Below, in pieces: positions 19,490-29,506 of a stretch of DNA of 64,000 nt. A model generated the notes under the pieces. That model did not search any database, was not told the DNA's origin, and saw nothing but the letters and a program-made list of their open reading frames with translations. This DNA is from Microbacteriaceae bacterium (lineage in GTDB: Bacteria > Actinomycetota > Actinomycetes > Actinomycetales > Microbacteriaceae): NCBI GenBank assembly GCA_007117135.1, contig SKHB01000022.1, positions 107,068 to 171,067 on the forward strand. The letters run 5' to 3'. The stretch's first letter is position 1. Each line of letters begins with the position of its first letter. The translations under genes and the position numbers were made by a program.

Positions 19490-19495
19490 TAACAT
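19490..19495 (+). promoter_or_regulatory. -10 box (TAACAT) of leaderless DCC-gene promoter
   Basis: TAACAT ends 6 bases before GTG 19502, with no ribosome-binding site between. Confidence 0.5.
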
Positions 19496-19501
19496 AGCGT
19501 C

Positions 19502-19894
19502 GTGGCTCGCCAATCAAAACTCACCGACACCGTCATCGTCTATGACGGTGGTTGCGCGTTTTGCGAACTGTGGGTGGGTCGCCTGAAGCGGTCTCTACCA
19601 GTTGTGCCCCCAACTACTGCGTCCCAGTCGGCAGACTTGGATGCGTTGGGACTGAGCGCTGAAGATGTTGCCCGCTACGCCTGGCTAATCACCCCCGACA
19701 GGCATGTCGCAGGCGGAGCAATTTTGCGGGAACTTCTTATTCACCAGCCTCGCCCCCTCTTTCGTTTTGTCGGCCACCTGTTAGGCCTCTGGCCTGTGAC
19801 GGTGATCACCGATGGTGTCTATCGTCTTGTGGCGAAGAACCGTCATCGTCTCCCCGGCTCCCAAGCCGCATGCGAGAGCGACTCACCTCGGTGA
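19502..19894 (+). CDS. DUF393 / DCC family thiol oxidoreductase-like protein
   Basis: 130 aa. VYDGGCAFCELWV contains the DGxCxxC signature that names the DCC family (DUF393), thought to have a thioredoxin-like fold; redox activity is inferred from the CxxC pair. Leaderless GTG start. Its stop overlaps the start of the CPBP gene by four bases (GTGA), and a peroxiredoxin follows, so the three may form a small redox/membrane operon. Confidence 0.8.
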   Translation: MARQSKLTDTVIVYDGGCAFCELWVGRLKRSLPVVPPTTASQSADLDALGLSAEDVARYAWLITPDRHVAGGAILRELLIHQPRPLFRFVGHLLGLWPVTVITDGVYRLVAKNRHRLPGSQAACESDSPR

Positions 19895-20649
19895 GCAAAA
19901 AACGCACCATCGTCGAAATCGTCCTCGTTCTGGGACTCAGTATTGGCATCAGCGCGCTGTACTCGATGGTCAGCATCACCCGACGGGTGATGTCAGACAC
20001 GCCCCTGCAGGAACAAACGGCGACCATCAACCGCCCTCTCGCGCCAGAACCCATCTTTGACCTGATTTATCAACTCCTTGCCATCACGAGCGCACTGGTT
20101 CCTGTCGCACTGGTTCTTTTTCTGGTGTCCCAGTCGCGACCACCGCGGTTTCACACCATTGGGCTCGACGGGTCGAAACCGGTGGTGGACAGCCTGACGG
20201 GGATTGGCCTGGCGGCCCTCATCGGAATTCCCGGGCTCGGGCTTTACGCCGCTGGGGTGTGGTGGGGAATGACGGTCCAAATTGTTCCCACTGCCTTGGA
20301 CACCCTGTGGTGGACAATTCCGGTTTTACTGTTACACGCGGTCAAGGCGGCACTGGTCGAGGAAGTCATCGGGGTGGGCTATTTCATCAGCAGGCTGATG
20401 AGCCTTAACGTTCCGATCGCCCTCATCGTCGTTGCACACGCCCTACTGCGCGCCACGTACCACCTGTATCAAGGCTTTGGGCCCTTTTTTGGCAACTTTG
20501 TGATGGGGCTCATTTTCGCGTGGTGGTTTCTCAAAACCGGGCGACTCGCGCCACTCATCGTGGCGCATTTCGCCATTGATGCCGTGGCGTTCGTGGGTTA
20601 TCCACTGTGGGCTGAGAATGCTCCGGACTTTCTCACCTTTCCGGTCTAA
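19891..20649 (+). CDS. CPBP family intramembrane glutamic endopeptidase
   Basis: 252 aa with about seven hydrophobic segments. ALVEEVIGVGYFISRL holds the paired catalytic glutamates, RATYHLYQG the second motif and HFAIDAV the third histidine motif of the CPBP/Abi (Rce1-like) membrane proteases. Some act in prenyl-protein processing or bacteriocin immunity; the target here is unknown. GTG 19891 gives a GTGA overlap with the previous stop; the frame extends seven codons further upstream. Confidence 0.83.
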   Translation: MSKKRTIVEIVLVLGLSIGISALYSMVSITRRVMSDTPLQEQTATINRPLAPEPIFDLIYQLLAITSALVPVALVLFLVSQSRPPRFHTIGLDGSKPVVDSLTGIGLAALIGIPGLGLYAAGVWWGMTVQIVPTALDTLWWTIPVLLLHAVKAALVEEVIGVGYFISRLMSLNVPIALIVVAHALLRATYHLYQGFGPFFGNFVMGLIFAWWFLKTGRLAPLIVAHFAIDAVAFVGYPLWAENAPDFLTFPV

Positions 20650-20658
20650 AGTGTTGCC

Positions 20659-21132
20659 GTGTCTACCCCAGAGCTTGGCGCCGTTGCCCCCGATTTCACC
20701 CTCCCCGGTGTGGTCTTTGATGACAACGAAGCCACTACCCGCCATTTCACTTTGAGTGAGCGACGGGGAACCCCCATCGTGCTGGCGTTTTACCCGGCCG
20801 ACAACTCACCGTCCTGCACCGCTCAGCTGTGCAGCTATCAGGACGAACTCGACGAATTTAGGAAACTGGGTGCCGAGGTGTGGGGCATTTCACGACAAAA
20901 CCAGTCAAGCCACGAACGCTTTGCCCGCTCGAAACGTCTCGGCTTTCCTCTCCTCGCCGACGAAAGAGGTGACGTTGTTTCTGCCTACGGGGTAGGCCTC
21001 ATGGGGCTTGGTGTGAGGCGGAGCATCTTCATTATCAACGAAGAAGGCCGCGTTCATTGGAAGCATGTGTCGCTGGTCGGTGTCACCTTCCAAAAGGCCA
21101 ACACCCTCACGAAACAACTGCACACTCTTTAG
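20659..21132 (+). CDS. Peroxiredoxin of the Bcp/PrxQ type
   Basis: 157 aa. [20 protein letters not shown] carries the peroxidatic Cys and a second Cys five residues later, the arrangement of atypical 2-Cys Bcp/PrxQ enzymes that reduce hydrogen peroxide and organic hydroperoxides with thioredoxin. GTG start nine bases after the CPBP stop. Its TAG stop interlocks with the gcvP TAA in the tetramer TTAG. Confidence 0.92.
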   Translation: MSTPELGAVAPDFTLPGVVFDDNEATTRHFTLSERRGTPIVLAFYPADNSPSCTAQLCSYQDELDEFRKLGAEVWGISRQNQSSHERFARSKRLGFPLLADERGDVVSAYGVGLMGLGVRRSIFIINEEGRVHWKHVSLVGVTFQKANTLTKQLHTL

Positions 21133-24062
21133 GCAAAAGCCTCAATCGGTGGGCACGCACACACCAGGTTGCGATCCCCGAACGCTTGGTCGATTCTCGC
21201 TACCGGTGGCCAGTATTTGCTGACCACACGTGGGTCTGCCGGTGACACACTGGCCCGATCCGACCACATCGCATGTGGATAGCAGGCAACCTCGCGACTG
21301 TAAGGGTGCGGCCAGTCGGTGGCAACCGCCGTGGCAGCGGGGTGCGGAGCATTAACCAGTGGGTTGTTGTCCGCCGGCCATACTCCGGCCGCAACCTGGT
21401 TGATTTCTTCCCGAATGTTAATCATCGCGTCAATGAAACGCTCAATTTCACTGAGGTCTTCACTTTCTGTCGGCTCCACCATGAGTGTTCCCGCAACCGG
21501 GAACGACATGGTGGGGGCGTGAAAGCCGTAGTCGACAAGGCGTTTGGCCACGTCATCAACACTCACCCCCGTATCCCGGGTGATGCCACGGAGGTCGAGA
21601 ACCACTTCATGGGCGACCAGGCCGCCCTCCCCCGAATACAGCACCGGGTAGTGGTCACGAAGCCGAGCAGCCACATAGTTCGCGGCAAGAACCGCACGTG
21701 CAGTGGCCAGGGTGAGACCCTCGGCTCCCATCATCCGCACATACGCCCAGCTAATCGGCAAAATGCTGGGGCTACCAAAGGGTGCAGCTGAGACCGGGCC
21801 ACCGCCGTGGGTGACGGTACCGGGCTCGCCGGTCACGTCGTCAAAAGGCGGGTGGGTGTTGATTTGAGACATGGGGTGGCCGGGCAGATAGGGCGCAAGA
21901 TGAGCTTTCGCCGCCACCGGTCCCACCCCTGGGCCGCCACCACCGTGAGGAATACAAAATGTTTTGTGCAGGTTAAGGTGTGAGACGTCGCCCCCAATAT
22001 CCCCGTACCTCGCGTAACCCACCAGCGCGTTCAAGTTGGCACCATCGATATACACCTGCCCGCCGGCGGCGTGGACGGCGTCGGTGATGTCTCGAATTCC
22101 TGCCTCATACACTCCGTGTGTAGACGGGTAGGTCACCATGAGGGCGGCCAGGTTATCGCCGTGCTCGGCGATCTTTGTTTTCACGTCGTCAAGATCAACG
22201 TCGCCCTGTTCATTGCATTCGACAACAACAACCTGCATTCCTGCCAACACAGCACTGGCTGCGTTCGTCCCGTGGGCGCTCGCGGGAATGAGGCAAATGG
22301 TTCGGTGGGTATCCCCGTTAGCGTCGTGATAACCGCGAATGGCCAACAGCCCAGCCAACTCTCCTTGGCTTCCGGCGTTGGGTTGCAAGGACACTTGGTC
22401 GTATCCGGTGAGCTCAGCCAACCACCGCTCCAGGTGGGAGATCAGAACCAGGTACCCGGATACGTCTTCTGCCGGAGCGAAGGGGTGAATATGGTTGAAC
22501 TCTGGCCAGCTGACTGCTTCCATCTCGACCGCGGCGTTCAGTTTCATGGTGCAGCTGCCCAGTGGAATCATGCCCCGATCAAGCGCATAGTCTTTGTCCG
22601 CTAAAGATTTGAGGTATCGCATCATCTGCGTCTCAGAACGGTGGGCCCCAAAGACCGGGTGGGTGAGGAAGTCAGATGTGCGGCGGAGGTCACCTTGCAG
22701 CGCAGGCGCGTCTGCCGATTGCCCACGGTAGTCCGTGAGACCAAACGTGTCGGCGAGCGCCTGAAAGACCTGTGACTGGACACCGGTTGTTGCCGCTTCC
22801 GCGGTGACCTGGTCGAAGGAGAGTTGAACGGTGTCCTCATCAACAACGTGGATCAGCAGATTGTTACTGAGCGCTCTGTGTTGGGTGGCCTTGGCCGCGC
22901 CCGGAATTCGCAGTTGTACAGTGTCGAAGAAGTGGTCGTGGACAACTTCGAGGCCCGCGGCCCGGGCCCGGTCAGCAAACCCTGCCGCTTTTTTGGCCAC
23001 CTTGTCAGCCATTGCCCGAATACCGTCTGGCCCGTGATACACGGCAAAAGCTCCAGCCATGACGGCGAGGAGAACTTGGGCGGTGCAGATGTTGCTGGTG
23101 GCGCGGTCTCTTCTAATGTGCTGTTCTCGGGTTTGCAGGGTCAAACGATAGGCGGATGATCCCAATCTGTCTTTGGAGACACCCACAAGGCGCCCGGGCA
23201 TGTGACGCTCTAGGCCGTGCTTGACGGCGAGATAACCTGCGTGGGGGCCGCCAAAGCCCAGGGGAATCCCGAAACGCTGTGTTGTTCCGACAGCAATGTC
23301 AGCACCCCAGTCACCGGGGGGAGTCAGTAGGGCAAGCGATAACAGGTCGGCAGCCGCAATGGTGACGCCCCCACGGGCCTTGATTGCCTCCATGGCCGGG
23401 CCGTAGTCAACGAGCCGGCCCGAGGCTCCCGGGTATTGAACACACGCGCCAAAAGCGTCTGGCAGGTCACCGGTGAAGTCTGTTTCAACAATCTCGATAC
23501 CAACAGGCTTCGCCCGCGCAGCCATCACCGCTTTGGTTTGCGGAAGGGCGTCCTGGTCGAGGAGGAACACTTGAGAGTCTGATTTCGAGACTCGGCGAGC
23601 CATGAGCATCGCTTCCGCGACAGCGGTGGCCTCATCGAGCATGGACGCATTGGCTATATCCATGCCGGTCAAATCAGACACCATGGTTTGAAAGTTGATT
23701 AGCGCTTCGAGTCGACCCTGCGAAATTTCCGGCTGATACGGCGTATACGCCGTGTACCAACTAGGGTTTTCCAGCACGGTCCGACGAATCACCGACGGGG
23801 TGTGGGTGTTGTAATACCCGAGGCCAATCATGGAGTGGCGGGGAGGGTTGTGGTTAGCGATTTCGCGCAGCTCGGCGAGCGCTTCTGCTTCGCTGGCAGG
23901 CTCGGGGAAGATTCCCTTCGCCACTTCAGCTTGGCGCAAATGTCCCGGTACAGCTTTGTCCATCAACTCATCGAGACTGGAGAGCCCCAGTGCCGCCAAC
24001 ATGATGGCTTCTTGGCTGGCGTCGGCTCCTAAGTGTCTGGCGGCGAAAGCAGAGAGTCCCAT
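21129..24062 (-). CDS. gcvP: Glycine dehydrogenase (decarboxylating), P protein
   Basis: 977 aa, the full-length fused (alpha plus beta) form. Decarboxylates glycine and loads the aminomethyl group on GcvH lipoamide; PLP binds the Lys of [16 protein letters not shown]-terminal FAARHLG and [11 protein letters not shown] are family blocks. Third gene of the gcvT-gcvH-gcvP operon, six bases after gcvH, therefore under the glycine riboswitch. Confidence 0.97.
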   Translation of the reverse strand: MGLSAFAARHLGADASQEAIMLAALGLSSLDELMDKAVPGHLRQAEVAKGIFPEPASEAEALAELREIANHNPPRHSMIGLGYYNTHTPSVIRRTVLENPSWYTAYTPYQPEISQGRLEALINFQTMVSDLTGMDIANASMLDEATAVAEAMLMARRVSKSDSQVFLLDQDALPQTKAVMAARAKPVGIEIVETDFTGDLPDAFGACVQYPGASGRLVDYGPAMEAIKARGGVTIAAADLLSLALLTPPGDWGADIAVGTTQRFGIPLGFGGPHAGYLAVKHGLERHMPGRLVGVSKDRLGSSAYRLTLQTREQHIRRDRATSNICTAQVLLAVMAGAFAVYHGPDGIRAMADKVAKKAAGFADRARAAGLEVVHDHFFDTVQLRIPGAAKATQHRALSNNLLIHVVDEDTVQLSFDQVTAEAATTGVQSQVFQALADTFGLTDYRGQSADAPALQGDLRRTSDFLTHPVFGAHRSETQMMRYLKSLADKDYALDRGMIPLGSCTMKLNAAVEMEAVSWPEFNHIHPFAPAEDVSGYLVLISHLERWLAELTGYDQVSLQPNAGSQGELAGLLAIRGYHDANGDTHRTICLIPASAHGTNAASAVLAGMQVVVVECNEQGDVDLDDVKTKIAEHGDNLAALMVTYPSTHGVYEAGIRDITDAVHAAGGQVYIDGANLNALVGYARYGDIGGDVSHLNLHKTFCIPHGGGGPGVGPVAAKAHLAPYLPGHPMSQINTHPPFDDVTGEPGTVTHGGGPVSAAPFGSPSILPISWAYVRMMGAEGLTLATARAVLAANYVAARLRDHYPVLYSGEGGLVAHEVVLDLRGITRDTGVSVDDVAKRLVDYGFHAPTMSFPVAGTLMVEPTESEDLSEIERFIDAMINIREEINQVAAGVWPADNNPLVNAPHPAATAVATDWPHPYSREVACYPHAMWSDRASVSPADPRVVSKYWPPVARIDQAFGDRNLVCACPPIEAFA

Positions 24063-24068
24063 GGTGGT

Positions 24069-24443
24069 TTAGCCCCCAATCAGTTCGGTGTAGGCGGCGG
24101 CGTCCATCAAGCCATCAACGCCGTCTGTTTTCATGCGAAACAACCATCCGTCGCCGTACGGGTCGGCGTTGATGGTTTCTGGTGCATCGACAACAGCCTG
24201 GTTCGTTTCAACGATCTCCCCGGATGCGGGTGAGAAGATTTCTCCGACGGACTTGGTGGATTCGACTTCCCCGACGATGGCACCTTTTTGATGGGTGGAG
24301 CCAACAGCAGGGTGGTCAACATACACGACGTCGCCTAGCGCATCGGCCGCATATCGGGTGATGCCAACAGTGATCACCTCACCGTCAGTTTTCACCCACT
24401 CGTGGTCGGTGGTGTAGTGGAGGTCGCTGGGGACATCAGCCAT
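24069..24443 (-). CDS. gcvH: Glycine cleavage system H protein
   Basis: 124 aa. HYTTDHEWVKTDG at the N-terminus and the lipoyl-lysine site GEVESTKSVGEIFSP are diagnostic. Carries the aminomethyl group between P and T proteins on a lipoylated lysine. The ATG at 24443 overlaps the gcvT end by eight bases; the longer open frame to 24515 lies inside gcvT. Confidence 0.97.
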   Translation of the reverse strand: MADVPSDLHYTTDHEWVKTDGEVITVGITRYAADALGDVVYVDHPAVGSTHQKGAIVGEVESTKSVGEIFSPASGEIVETNQAVVDAPETINADPYGDGWLFRMKTDGVDGLMDAAAYTELIGG

Positions 24444-25548
24444 GGGACTGATCCTTTCGTCGGGTGTAAAACGGCAGTCGGGTGATTGTGCCGGGAAGGG
24501 AGGTTCCTCGAACATCGAGCATCAGCTCGGTGCCCGGGTCTGAAAACTCTGCATCGACATAGGCCATGTGGATGGGAAAGCCAAGGGTGGGCGAGAGAGC
24601 CCCTGACGTGACCACGCCGATGACGTTTCCTTCCACGTCGGTGACAGGGTAGTCGGCGCGGGCTGCCCGCCGCCCCTGGGCGCTAATGCCGACAAGCACG
24701 CGAGCACCCGGGGCAGGGTCGGAGCCTTTGCCCACAAATTCGCTTTTGGTCTTGTCAACGCTTCGACCAAGACCGGCTTGCACCGGGTGGATATCAGCGC
24801 TCAGTTCGTGCCCATAGAGCGGCATACCGGCTTCTAAACGAAGCGTGTCTCTGGCGGCGAGACCACAGGGTGCAAGGTCCCACGGTGCACCGGCGATCAT
24901 GAGCGCTTCCCACAGCGATGCCCCTGCCTCTTTGTCAATGTAGAGTTCAAAACCGTCTTCACCGGTGTAGCCAGTTCTCGCAATGAGAACATCGTGGCCG
25001 GACCACGTGGCGGTGGTGATTCGGTAGTAACCAAGCTGTTCGAGTGGTTGTGCGGCGCCGAGGTGGGGCAGTGCCCTCAGGACGCTCTGCGAATCGGGTC
25101 CTTGAACCGCAACCATGACGGTCTGATCGGTGCGGTCGACAACGTCGACGCCAAACTGGCCGGCGCGGTCGCTGAGGGCATCGACAACCGTGTGGCGGTT
25201 TCCCGCGTTGGCAACGATCAGGAAAGAATCGTGGGCAAGACGGTACACAATGAGGTCGTCAAGGATTCCGCCATCGGGGGCGAGCAGGAGGGAGTACTTT
25301 GCGCGACCAGCTTCCATCGTGGAGTGGTTGGCCGAAAGGGAGTAGTCGAGGAAGTCTCCCGCTTTGTCTCCGGTTACCATGATTTCTGCCATGTGGCTCA
25401 AATCAAATAACCCCACACCCTGGCGGACGCGGTGGTGTTCGGTGAGGTCAGAGTCGTAGCGAAGGGGCATCCACCAACCGGAAAAATCGGTGAACTGCGC
25501 ACCTGCAGCCTCGTGAAGCGCGTGAAGGGCGGTGGGGGTGGATGTCAT
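24436..25548 (-). CDS. gcvT: Aminomethyltransferase, T protein
   Basis: 370 aa. FSGWWMPLRY, VGLFDLSHMAEI, RTGYTGEDGFELY and RDTLRLEAGMPLYG are GcvT folate-binding and substrate blocks. Transfers the methylene unit from aminomethyl-lipoyl-GcvH to tetrahydrofolate, releasing ammonia. First gene of the glycine cleavage operon; the tandem glycine riboswitch lies immediately upstream. Confidence 0.97.
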   Translation of the reverse strand: MTSTPTALHALHEAAGAQFTDFSGWWMPLRYDSDLTEHHRVRQGVGLFDLSHMAEIMVTGDKAGDFLDYSLSANHSTMEAGRAKYSLLLAPDGGILDDLIVYRLAHDSFLIVANAGNRHTVVDALSDRAGQFGVDVVDRTDQTVMVAVQGPDSQSVLRALPHLGAAQPLEQLGYYRITTATWSGHDVLIARTGYTGEDGFELYIDKEAGASLWEALMIAGAPWDLAPCGLAARDTLRLEAGMPLYGHELSADIHPVQAGLGRSVDKTKSEFVGKGSDPAPGARVLVGISAQGRRAARADYPVTDVEGNVIGVVTSGALSPTLGFPIHMAYVDAEFSDPGTELMLDVRGTSLPGTITRLPFYTRRKDQSHG

Positions 25549-25592
25549 CGGTTTCTCTCTGGTGGCGGCGCGCAGCAGTCTCTGTCTGCACT

Positions 25593-25764
25593 CCCCGCTC
25601 TGTCATTGGCCTGAGAGTTTCACGCAGCTTCTGCGCTTTCACCGTCGGCGGGACAGCTTGCTGTCCGCTTTCCAGAGTGGCCCCACCACGCGGTACCTGT
25701 GACCTGAGAGATTGGCGGGGAGGCTTGCTCCTTCGGTGACGAGGGTTTTCGTCTCTCCCGCGCG
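25593..25764 (-). promoter_or_regulatory. Tandem glycine riboswitch upstream of gcvT
   Basis: On the minus strand two aptamer copies follow one another. The first opens with GCGGGAGAGAC, has CACCGAAGGAGCAA and closes with AATCTCTCAGG; the second has ACTCTGGAAAGC, ACGGTGAAAGCGCAG and AAACTCTCAGGCC. These are the conserved core strings of the gcvT RNA motif. In known cases glycine binding turns on the cleavage operon, which fits gcvT about 45 bases downstream. Confidence 0.93.
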
Positions 25765-25889
25765 ATGCGTGGCCCGATGTTCAATTGAGTGAAGCGTAGC
25801 AAACGCCGATGACAATCCGATACCCGTGTGTTGTGTGTCACGGCTTCACCAGAGCTTTCCCGGTTTCTCAGCCCGCCTCAAGAATTGCT

Positions 25890-25907
25890 TATACCCCCGG
25901 GGGTATA
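25890..25907. promoter_or_regulatory. Perfect 18-base palindrome, CsoR/CstR-type operator
   Basis: TATACCCCCGGGGGTATA is a perfect inverted repeat 24 bases upstream of the DUF2892 gene, overlapping a TATAGT sequence that could be its -10 box. AT flanks around C-tract/G-tract halves are the known operator style of CsoR-family repressors (copper, or persulfide for CstR). No such repressor is encoded in the window. Confidence 0.6.
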
Positions 25908-25931
25908 GTGAGGGCTGGAAGGGAAACCACT

Positions 25932-26174
25932 ATGACACCCATGATTGCTTTTATGTCCGGCCCGTGGGGCCGAGGAATCCGCATTCTTGGAGGAATTGCC
26001 CTCATTTTTCTCGCCGCAACCGAAGGGGGATGGGGGTGGCTCATCGCTCTGCCCGGGGTGTTGATGTTGGTGACGGGCATTGTGAACTACTGCCCGGCTG
26101 CTTCTTTCGCCAAACCACCGGTTGACCGCTCCGAATTCATGGAAAAACTGGGCCCACGAAATCTGCTGAAATAG
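25932..26174 (+). CDS. Small DUF2892 (YgaP-like) membrane protein
   Basis: 80 aa. Two hydrophobic segments (IRILGGIALIFLAA and WLIALPGVLMLVTGIVNY) followed by NYCPA, the layout of DUF2892, the membrane module that in YgaP is fused to a rhodanese. The single Cys after the second helix could take a persulfide. ATG 25932 has GGAAGGGA upstream; the longer frame from 25809 would run through the palindrome. The operator just upstream suggests control by a CsoR/CstR-type sensor. Confidence 0.7.
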   Translation: MTPMIAFMSGPWGRGIRILGGIALIFLAATEGGWGWLIALPGVLMLVTGIVNYCPAASFAKPPVDRSEFMEKLGPRNLLK

Positions 26175-26252
26175 GGTTTTCGCCCTGGACACGATTGGGT
26201 CACAGCTCGCCGCCCCACCGCGAGCCACCAACCAATCCGACCAACTCAGACG

Positions 26253-26258
26253 TAGCGT
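26253..26258 (+). promoter_or_regulatory. -10 box (TAGCGT) of leaderless deacetylase promoter
   Basis: TAGCGT ends 7 bases before ATG 26266; the intervening TTAAACC has no ribosome-binding site. Confidence 0.5.
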
Positions 26259-26265
26259 TTAAACC

Positions 26266-27159
26266 ATGAAGCGTTGGCGCATGCCGGTGGTTTTTTTGGC
26301 CACCCTCGCACTTGCCCTCGAGGTTCCCAGTTTCCTCGGGGCGCCCGCCATGGAATCATCCGGTTACTCTCCCCCCCTGGTTTCGCCCCCGGTCACGTCT
26401 GAACCTGTCGTGACCTACCAGAACATCGTGTCGGAAGTTGTCAGCGAACCCGAAGCCCTCGACGACACGTTTGTCGACTGCACAGCGACCCCGTGTGTTG
26501 CGCTGACTTTCGATGATGGCCCGGGCCCCTACACTCCGCAGATTTTGGACATCCTGGACGAGTTCGAGGCCCGCGCAACGTTTTATGTCGTCGGGCAGCA
26601 AATCGCATCCTGGCCGCGGATGTTGCCCCTCGTCGCCGAAGCCGGCCACGACATTGGCCACCACACTATGACCCATCCAAAACTGAGCGAACTGAGTGTG
26701 AGTGACCAGCGCGACCAGATCACAGACTTAGACGACCTACTGCTTCGCCGTGTCGGCATCACACCCCACACTTTCCGGCCCCCCTTCGGTGACCTCCCCG
26801 ATACCCCCCTGCCCGATCCGCTCAACAGGCCGGTGGTGATGTGGAGTGTGGATTCTTTGGACTGGAGAAAGCGAACCGCCGACTCTATTGTCAGCGAGGT
26901 TCTTGCCGACATTGGCGCTGGAGACATCATCTTGATGCACGAGCTCTACCAGAGAAGTGTTGACGCTTTACCCGTCATTCTGAGCGAGTTAAGGGAGCGC
27001 GGGCTCACCGTGGTGAGCGTGGCGGACCTGTTGGGGCCCAACCTCTTCGTCTCGGGAGAGATCACCCACGTCCCGTTCACCTGCCAGCCATCAGGTCCCG
27101 ATCTTGACCTGCCGCAGTGGTGTGTGGAGAACCCCGGCTGGGTACGTGTTATTGACTAG
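26266..27159 (+). CDS. Polysaccharide deacetylase (NodB domain)
   Basis: 297 aa. An N-terminal hydrophobic signal (VVFLATLALALEVPSFLGAP) indicates export. The NodB domain has ALTFDDGPGPYTP (catalytic Asp and metal Asp), GHHTMTHPKLSELS (two metal His) and FRPPFGD. Such enzymes remove N-acetyl groups from peptidoglycan or other cell-wall glycans. The tail after the domain has two Cys (VPFTCQPSG, PQWCVENPG) that may form a disulfide. Its stop interlocks with the ychF stop (CTAG). A homologue sits in the corresponding Mycobacterium region (Rv1096). Confidence 0.9.
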   Translation: MKRWRMPVVFLATLALALEVPSFLGAPAMESSGYSPPLVSPPVTSEPVVTYQNIVSEVVSEPEALDDTFVDCTATPCVALTFDDGPGPYTPQILDILDEFEARATFYVVGQQIASWPRMLPLVAEAGHDIGHHTMTHPKLSELSVSDQRDQITDLDDLLLRRVGITPHTFRPPFGDLPDTPLPDPLNRPVVMWSVDSLDWRKRTADSIVSEVLADIGAGDIILMHELYQRSVDALPVILSELRERGLTVVSVADLLGPNLFVSGEITHVPFTCQPSGPDLDLPQWCVENPGWVRVID

Positions 27160-28229
27160 ACGTTGAACCGGAATTCGACAACGTCGCCGTCAGCCATCAC
27201 GTAGTCTTTTCCTTCCATGCGAACCTTGCCCCGGGCTTTAGCTTCAGCCAGTGAACCGGCGTCGACTAGATCGTCATAAGACACAATTTCAGCTTTGATG
27301 AAGCCTTTCTCAAAGTCTGTGTGGATGACACCAGCAGCTTGAGGCGCCTTCCAGCCTTTGCGGACTGTCCACGCTCGAGACTCTTTTGGCCCCGCGGTCA
27401 GGAACGTTTGAAGCCCCAAAGTGTCAAACCCAATTTTTGCCAACTGGCCGAGACCACTCTCTGTTTGACCCATCGAGGCCAACAACTCCGCAACCTCAGC
27501 AGCCGGAAGGTCTTGCAGTTCACTTTCCACTTTGGCGTCCAAGAAAACGGCCTTCGCCGGCGCCACCAGTGCGGCGAGCTGTCCTCGGCGTTCCTCACTG
27601 GTCAACACGTCTTCATCGACGTTGAAAACAAACAGGAAAGGTTTGGCCGTGAGAAGGCCCAACTCCCGCAACAAGGCAACGTCAAAGCCCGCCTGGAACA
27701 ACGTCTGGCCACCATCGAGAACGGCTTTAGCAGCTTGGGCAGCGTCCAAAACGCTCGGGTCAAGCTTTTTGCCCTTTACTTCTTTTTCGTAGCGGGTGAT
27801 TGCCCGTTCAAGTGTCCCCAAATCGGCAAGAATAAGTTCCGTGTTGATAGTTTCTAAGTCCGACGCAGGGTTCACTTCGCCATCGACGTGAACAACATCC
27901 GGATCGGCGAAACCGCGCACCACTTGAGCAATGGCGTCTGCTTCACGAATATGGGAAAGGAACTGGTTTCCCAGCCCTTCCCCCTCCGATGCGCCTTTCA
28001 CAATTCCCGCGATATCCACAAATGACACCGTTGCGGGCACAACTTTTTCGCTGTTCAGCATCTGAGCCAAAACATCAAGACGGGGGTCTTCAAGGTTCAC
28101 TACCCCGATATTTGGTTCGATAGTCGCAAACGGATAATTCGCCGCCAGCACCGTATTTTTGGTGAGCGCGTTGAACAGGGTTGATTTCCCGACGTTGGGT
28201 AAACCAACGATGCCAATAGTGAGAGCCAC
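27156..28229 (-). CDS. ychF: Redox-regulated ATPase YchF
   Basis: 357 aa. [14 protein letters not shown] is the P-loop of the Obg-like family, FVFNVDED the altered G4 motif that gives ATP preference, and a C-terminal TGS domain contains [16 protein letters not shown]. Ribosome- and stress-linked ATPase. GTG 28229 is the natural start; the frame is open 23 codons further. A TAAGCT box lies 8 bases upstream. Confidence 0.95.
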   Translation of the reverse strand: MALTIGIVGLPNVGKSTLFNALTKNTVLAANYPFATIEPNIGVVNLEDPRLDVLAQMLNSEKVVPATVSFVDIAGIVKGASEGEGLGNQFLSHIREADAIAQVVRGFADPDVVHVDGEVNPASDLETINTELILADLGTLERAITRYEKEVKGKKLDPSVLDAAQAAKAVLDGGQTLFQAGFDVALLRELGLLTAKPFLFVFNVDEDVLTSEERRGQLAALVAPAKAVFLDAKVESELQDLPAAEVAELLASMGQTESGLGQLAKIGFDTLGLQTFLTAGPKESRAWTVRKGWKAPQAAGVIHTDFEKGFIKAEIVSYDDLVDAGSLAEAKARGKVRMEGKDYVMADGDVVEFRFNV

Positions 28230-28237
28230 GAGGCTCG

Positions 28238-28243
28238 AGCTTA
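28238..28243 (-). promoter_or_regulatory. -10 box (TAAGCT) of probable leaderless ychF promoter
   Basis: TAAGCT ends 8 bases before GTG 28229, slightly farther than in the other cases. Confidence 0.35.
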
Positions 28244-28306
28244 CTGCCTTTTGGCTCGCCGGCCGATGTGGGGGGAGTGTCACACCACCCTGGCACACTT
28301 AGACGC

Positions 28307-29506
28307 ATGGACGGCGTACTCATCATTATCACCGCACTCACTGTTTTGGCCGCCGCTGTGGTCGGATTTTTCATCGGCGCCCGCTTTGGCCGCGGCCAAT
28401 CCACGGTTGATACCGAAAAGCTCCGCTCAGCAGAGGAAAGAGCTGTGGGCCTGAGCGCGCAGCTGGAGCTTCTCACCACCCAACACGAACAGCTGCAAGA
28501 ACGTCACGATATTGACCAAAAAATTCTTCGCACGTTGGAACCTGTCACAAAAACCCTGGAGCGCATGGACCAAAAGGTTCAAGAGTTGGAACGGCAACGA
28601 ACCAGTCAACACAGTCAGCTCACCGAACAGCTTCGACAGGCTGCCTCCAGCGACGAACAGCTCCGCCAAACAACAGAAACACTCGCCTCCGCGCTTCGCT
28701 CCACCGCCACCCGGGGTCGCTGGGGTGAAGTTCAACTGCGCCGGGTTGTCGAAGCGGCCGGGCTGTTGGAACGCGTTGACTTCGATGTTCAAACCCAGGT
28801 GACAAGCGACTCGGGCACCGGAACACCGGACATGATTGTTCACCTGCCGGGAAACAAACACATCGCCGTCGATGCCAAAGTCCCCTTCAGCGCCTACTGG
28901 GATGCGCAACAAATTTCTCCCGCCGCCACCGGTGAAGAGGCCGCGAGACGACACTCGCTTCTCACTCAACACGTTCGAGCCGTCCGCTCCCACGTCGACG
29001 CGTTGGGCAAAAAGTCTTACTGGGAGGGTCTTGGCGCGTCCCCCGAAATTGTGATCTGTTTCCTGCCCTCCGAAGCGCTCCTGTCCGCCGCCATTGAAGA
29101 AGACCCCGATCTTTTAGATTGGGCGTTTAGCAAAAAGGTTGCCCTCGCGTCGCCGGTGACCCTCTGGTCTGTGCTGAAAACAGTCGCCTTCTCGTGGCAG
29201 CAAGATGTATTGACCGAAGACGCCAAAAAGCTCTTCGACGCCGGCCGCGAATTACATCAGCGCTTAGGCCTTCTTGCTGGCCGCATTGACACGCTCGGTC
29301 GGTCTATTGGCCAGTCCGCAAAAAATTACAACCAGTTCATCGCGACCCTAGAAACTCGGGTTATCCCCAGTGCGCGCAGATTGAGCGCTTTTGGTGATGA
29401 CGAGCAACTGATGAGCGAACTTGCTGCGATTGATGAGCCAATCCGGCCTCTCACGCAGTCGGAGTTAACTGATGCCCCCGAATTAGAACCGGGCTCTAAC
29501 GACTAG
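28307..29506 (+). CDS. rmuC: DNA recombination protein RmuC
   Basis: 399 aa. One N-terminal membrane helix (LIIITALTVLAAAVVGFFIGA), a long coiled coil to about residue 120 and the RmuC nuclease-like domain with RGRWGEVQLRRVVEAAGL and HIAVDAKVPFSAY. Reported to limit recombination at short inverted repeats. ATG 28307 is preferred over one 13 codons upstream because it places the membrane helix at the N-terminus. The stop interlocks with glpX (CTAG). Confidence 0.92.
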   Translation: MDGVLIIITALTVLAAAVVGFFIGARFGRGQSTVDTEKLRSAEERAVGLSAQLELLTTQHEQLQERHDIDQKILRTLEPVTKTLERMDQKVQELERQRTSQHSQLTEQLRQAASSDEQLRQTTETLASALRSTATRGRWGEVQLRRVVEAAGLLERVDFDVQTQVTSDSGTGTPDMIVHLPGNKHIAVDAKVPFSAYWDAQQISPAATGEEAARRHSLLTQHVRAVRSHVDALGKKSYWEGLGASPEIVICFLPSEALLSAAIEEDPDLLDWAFSKKVALASPVTLWSVLKTVAFSWQQDVLTEDAKKLFDAGRELHQRLGLLAGRIDTLGRSIGQSAKNYNQFIATLETRVIPSARRLSAFGDDEQLMSELAAIDEPIRPLTQSELTDAPELEPGSND

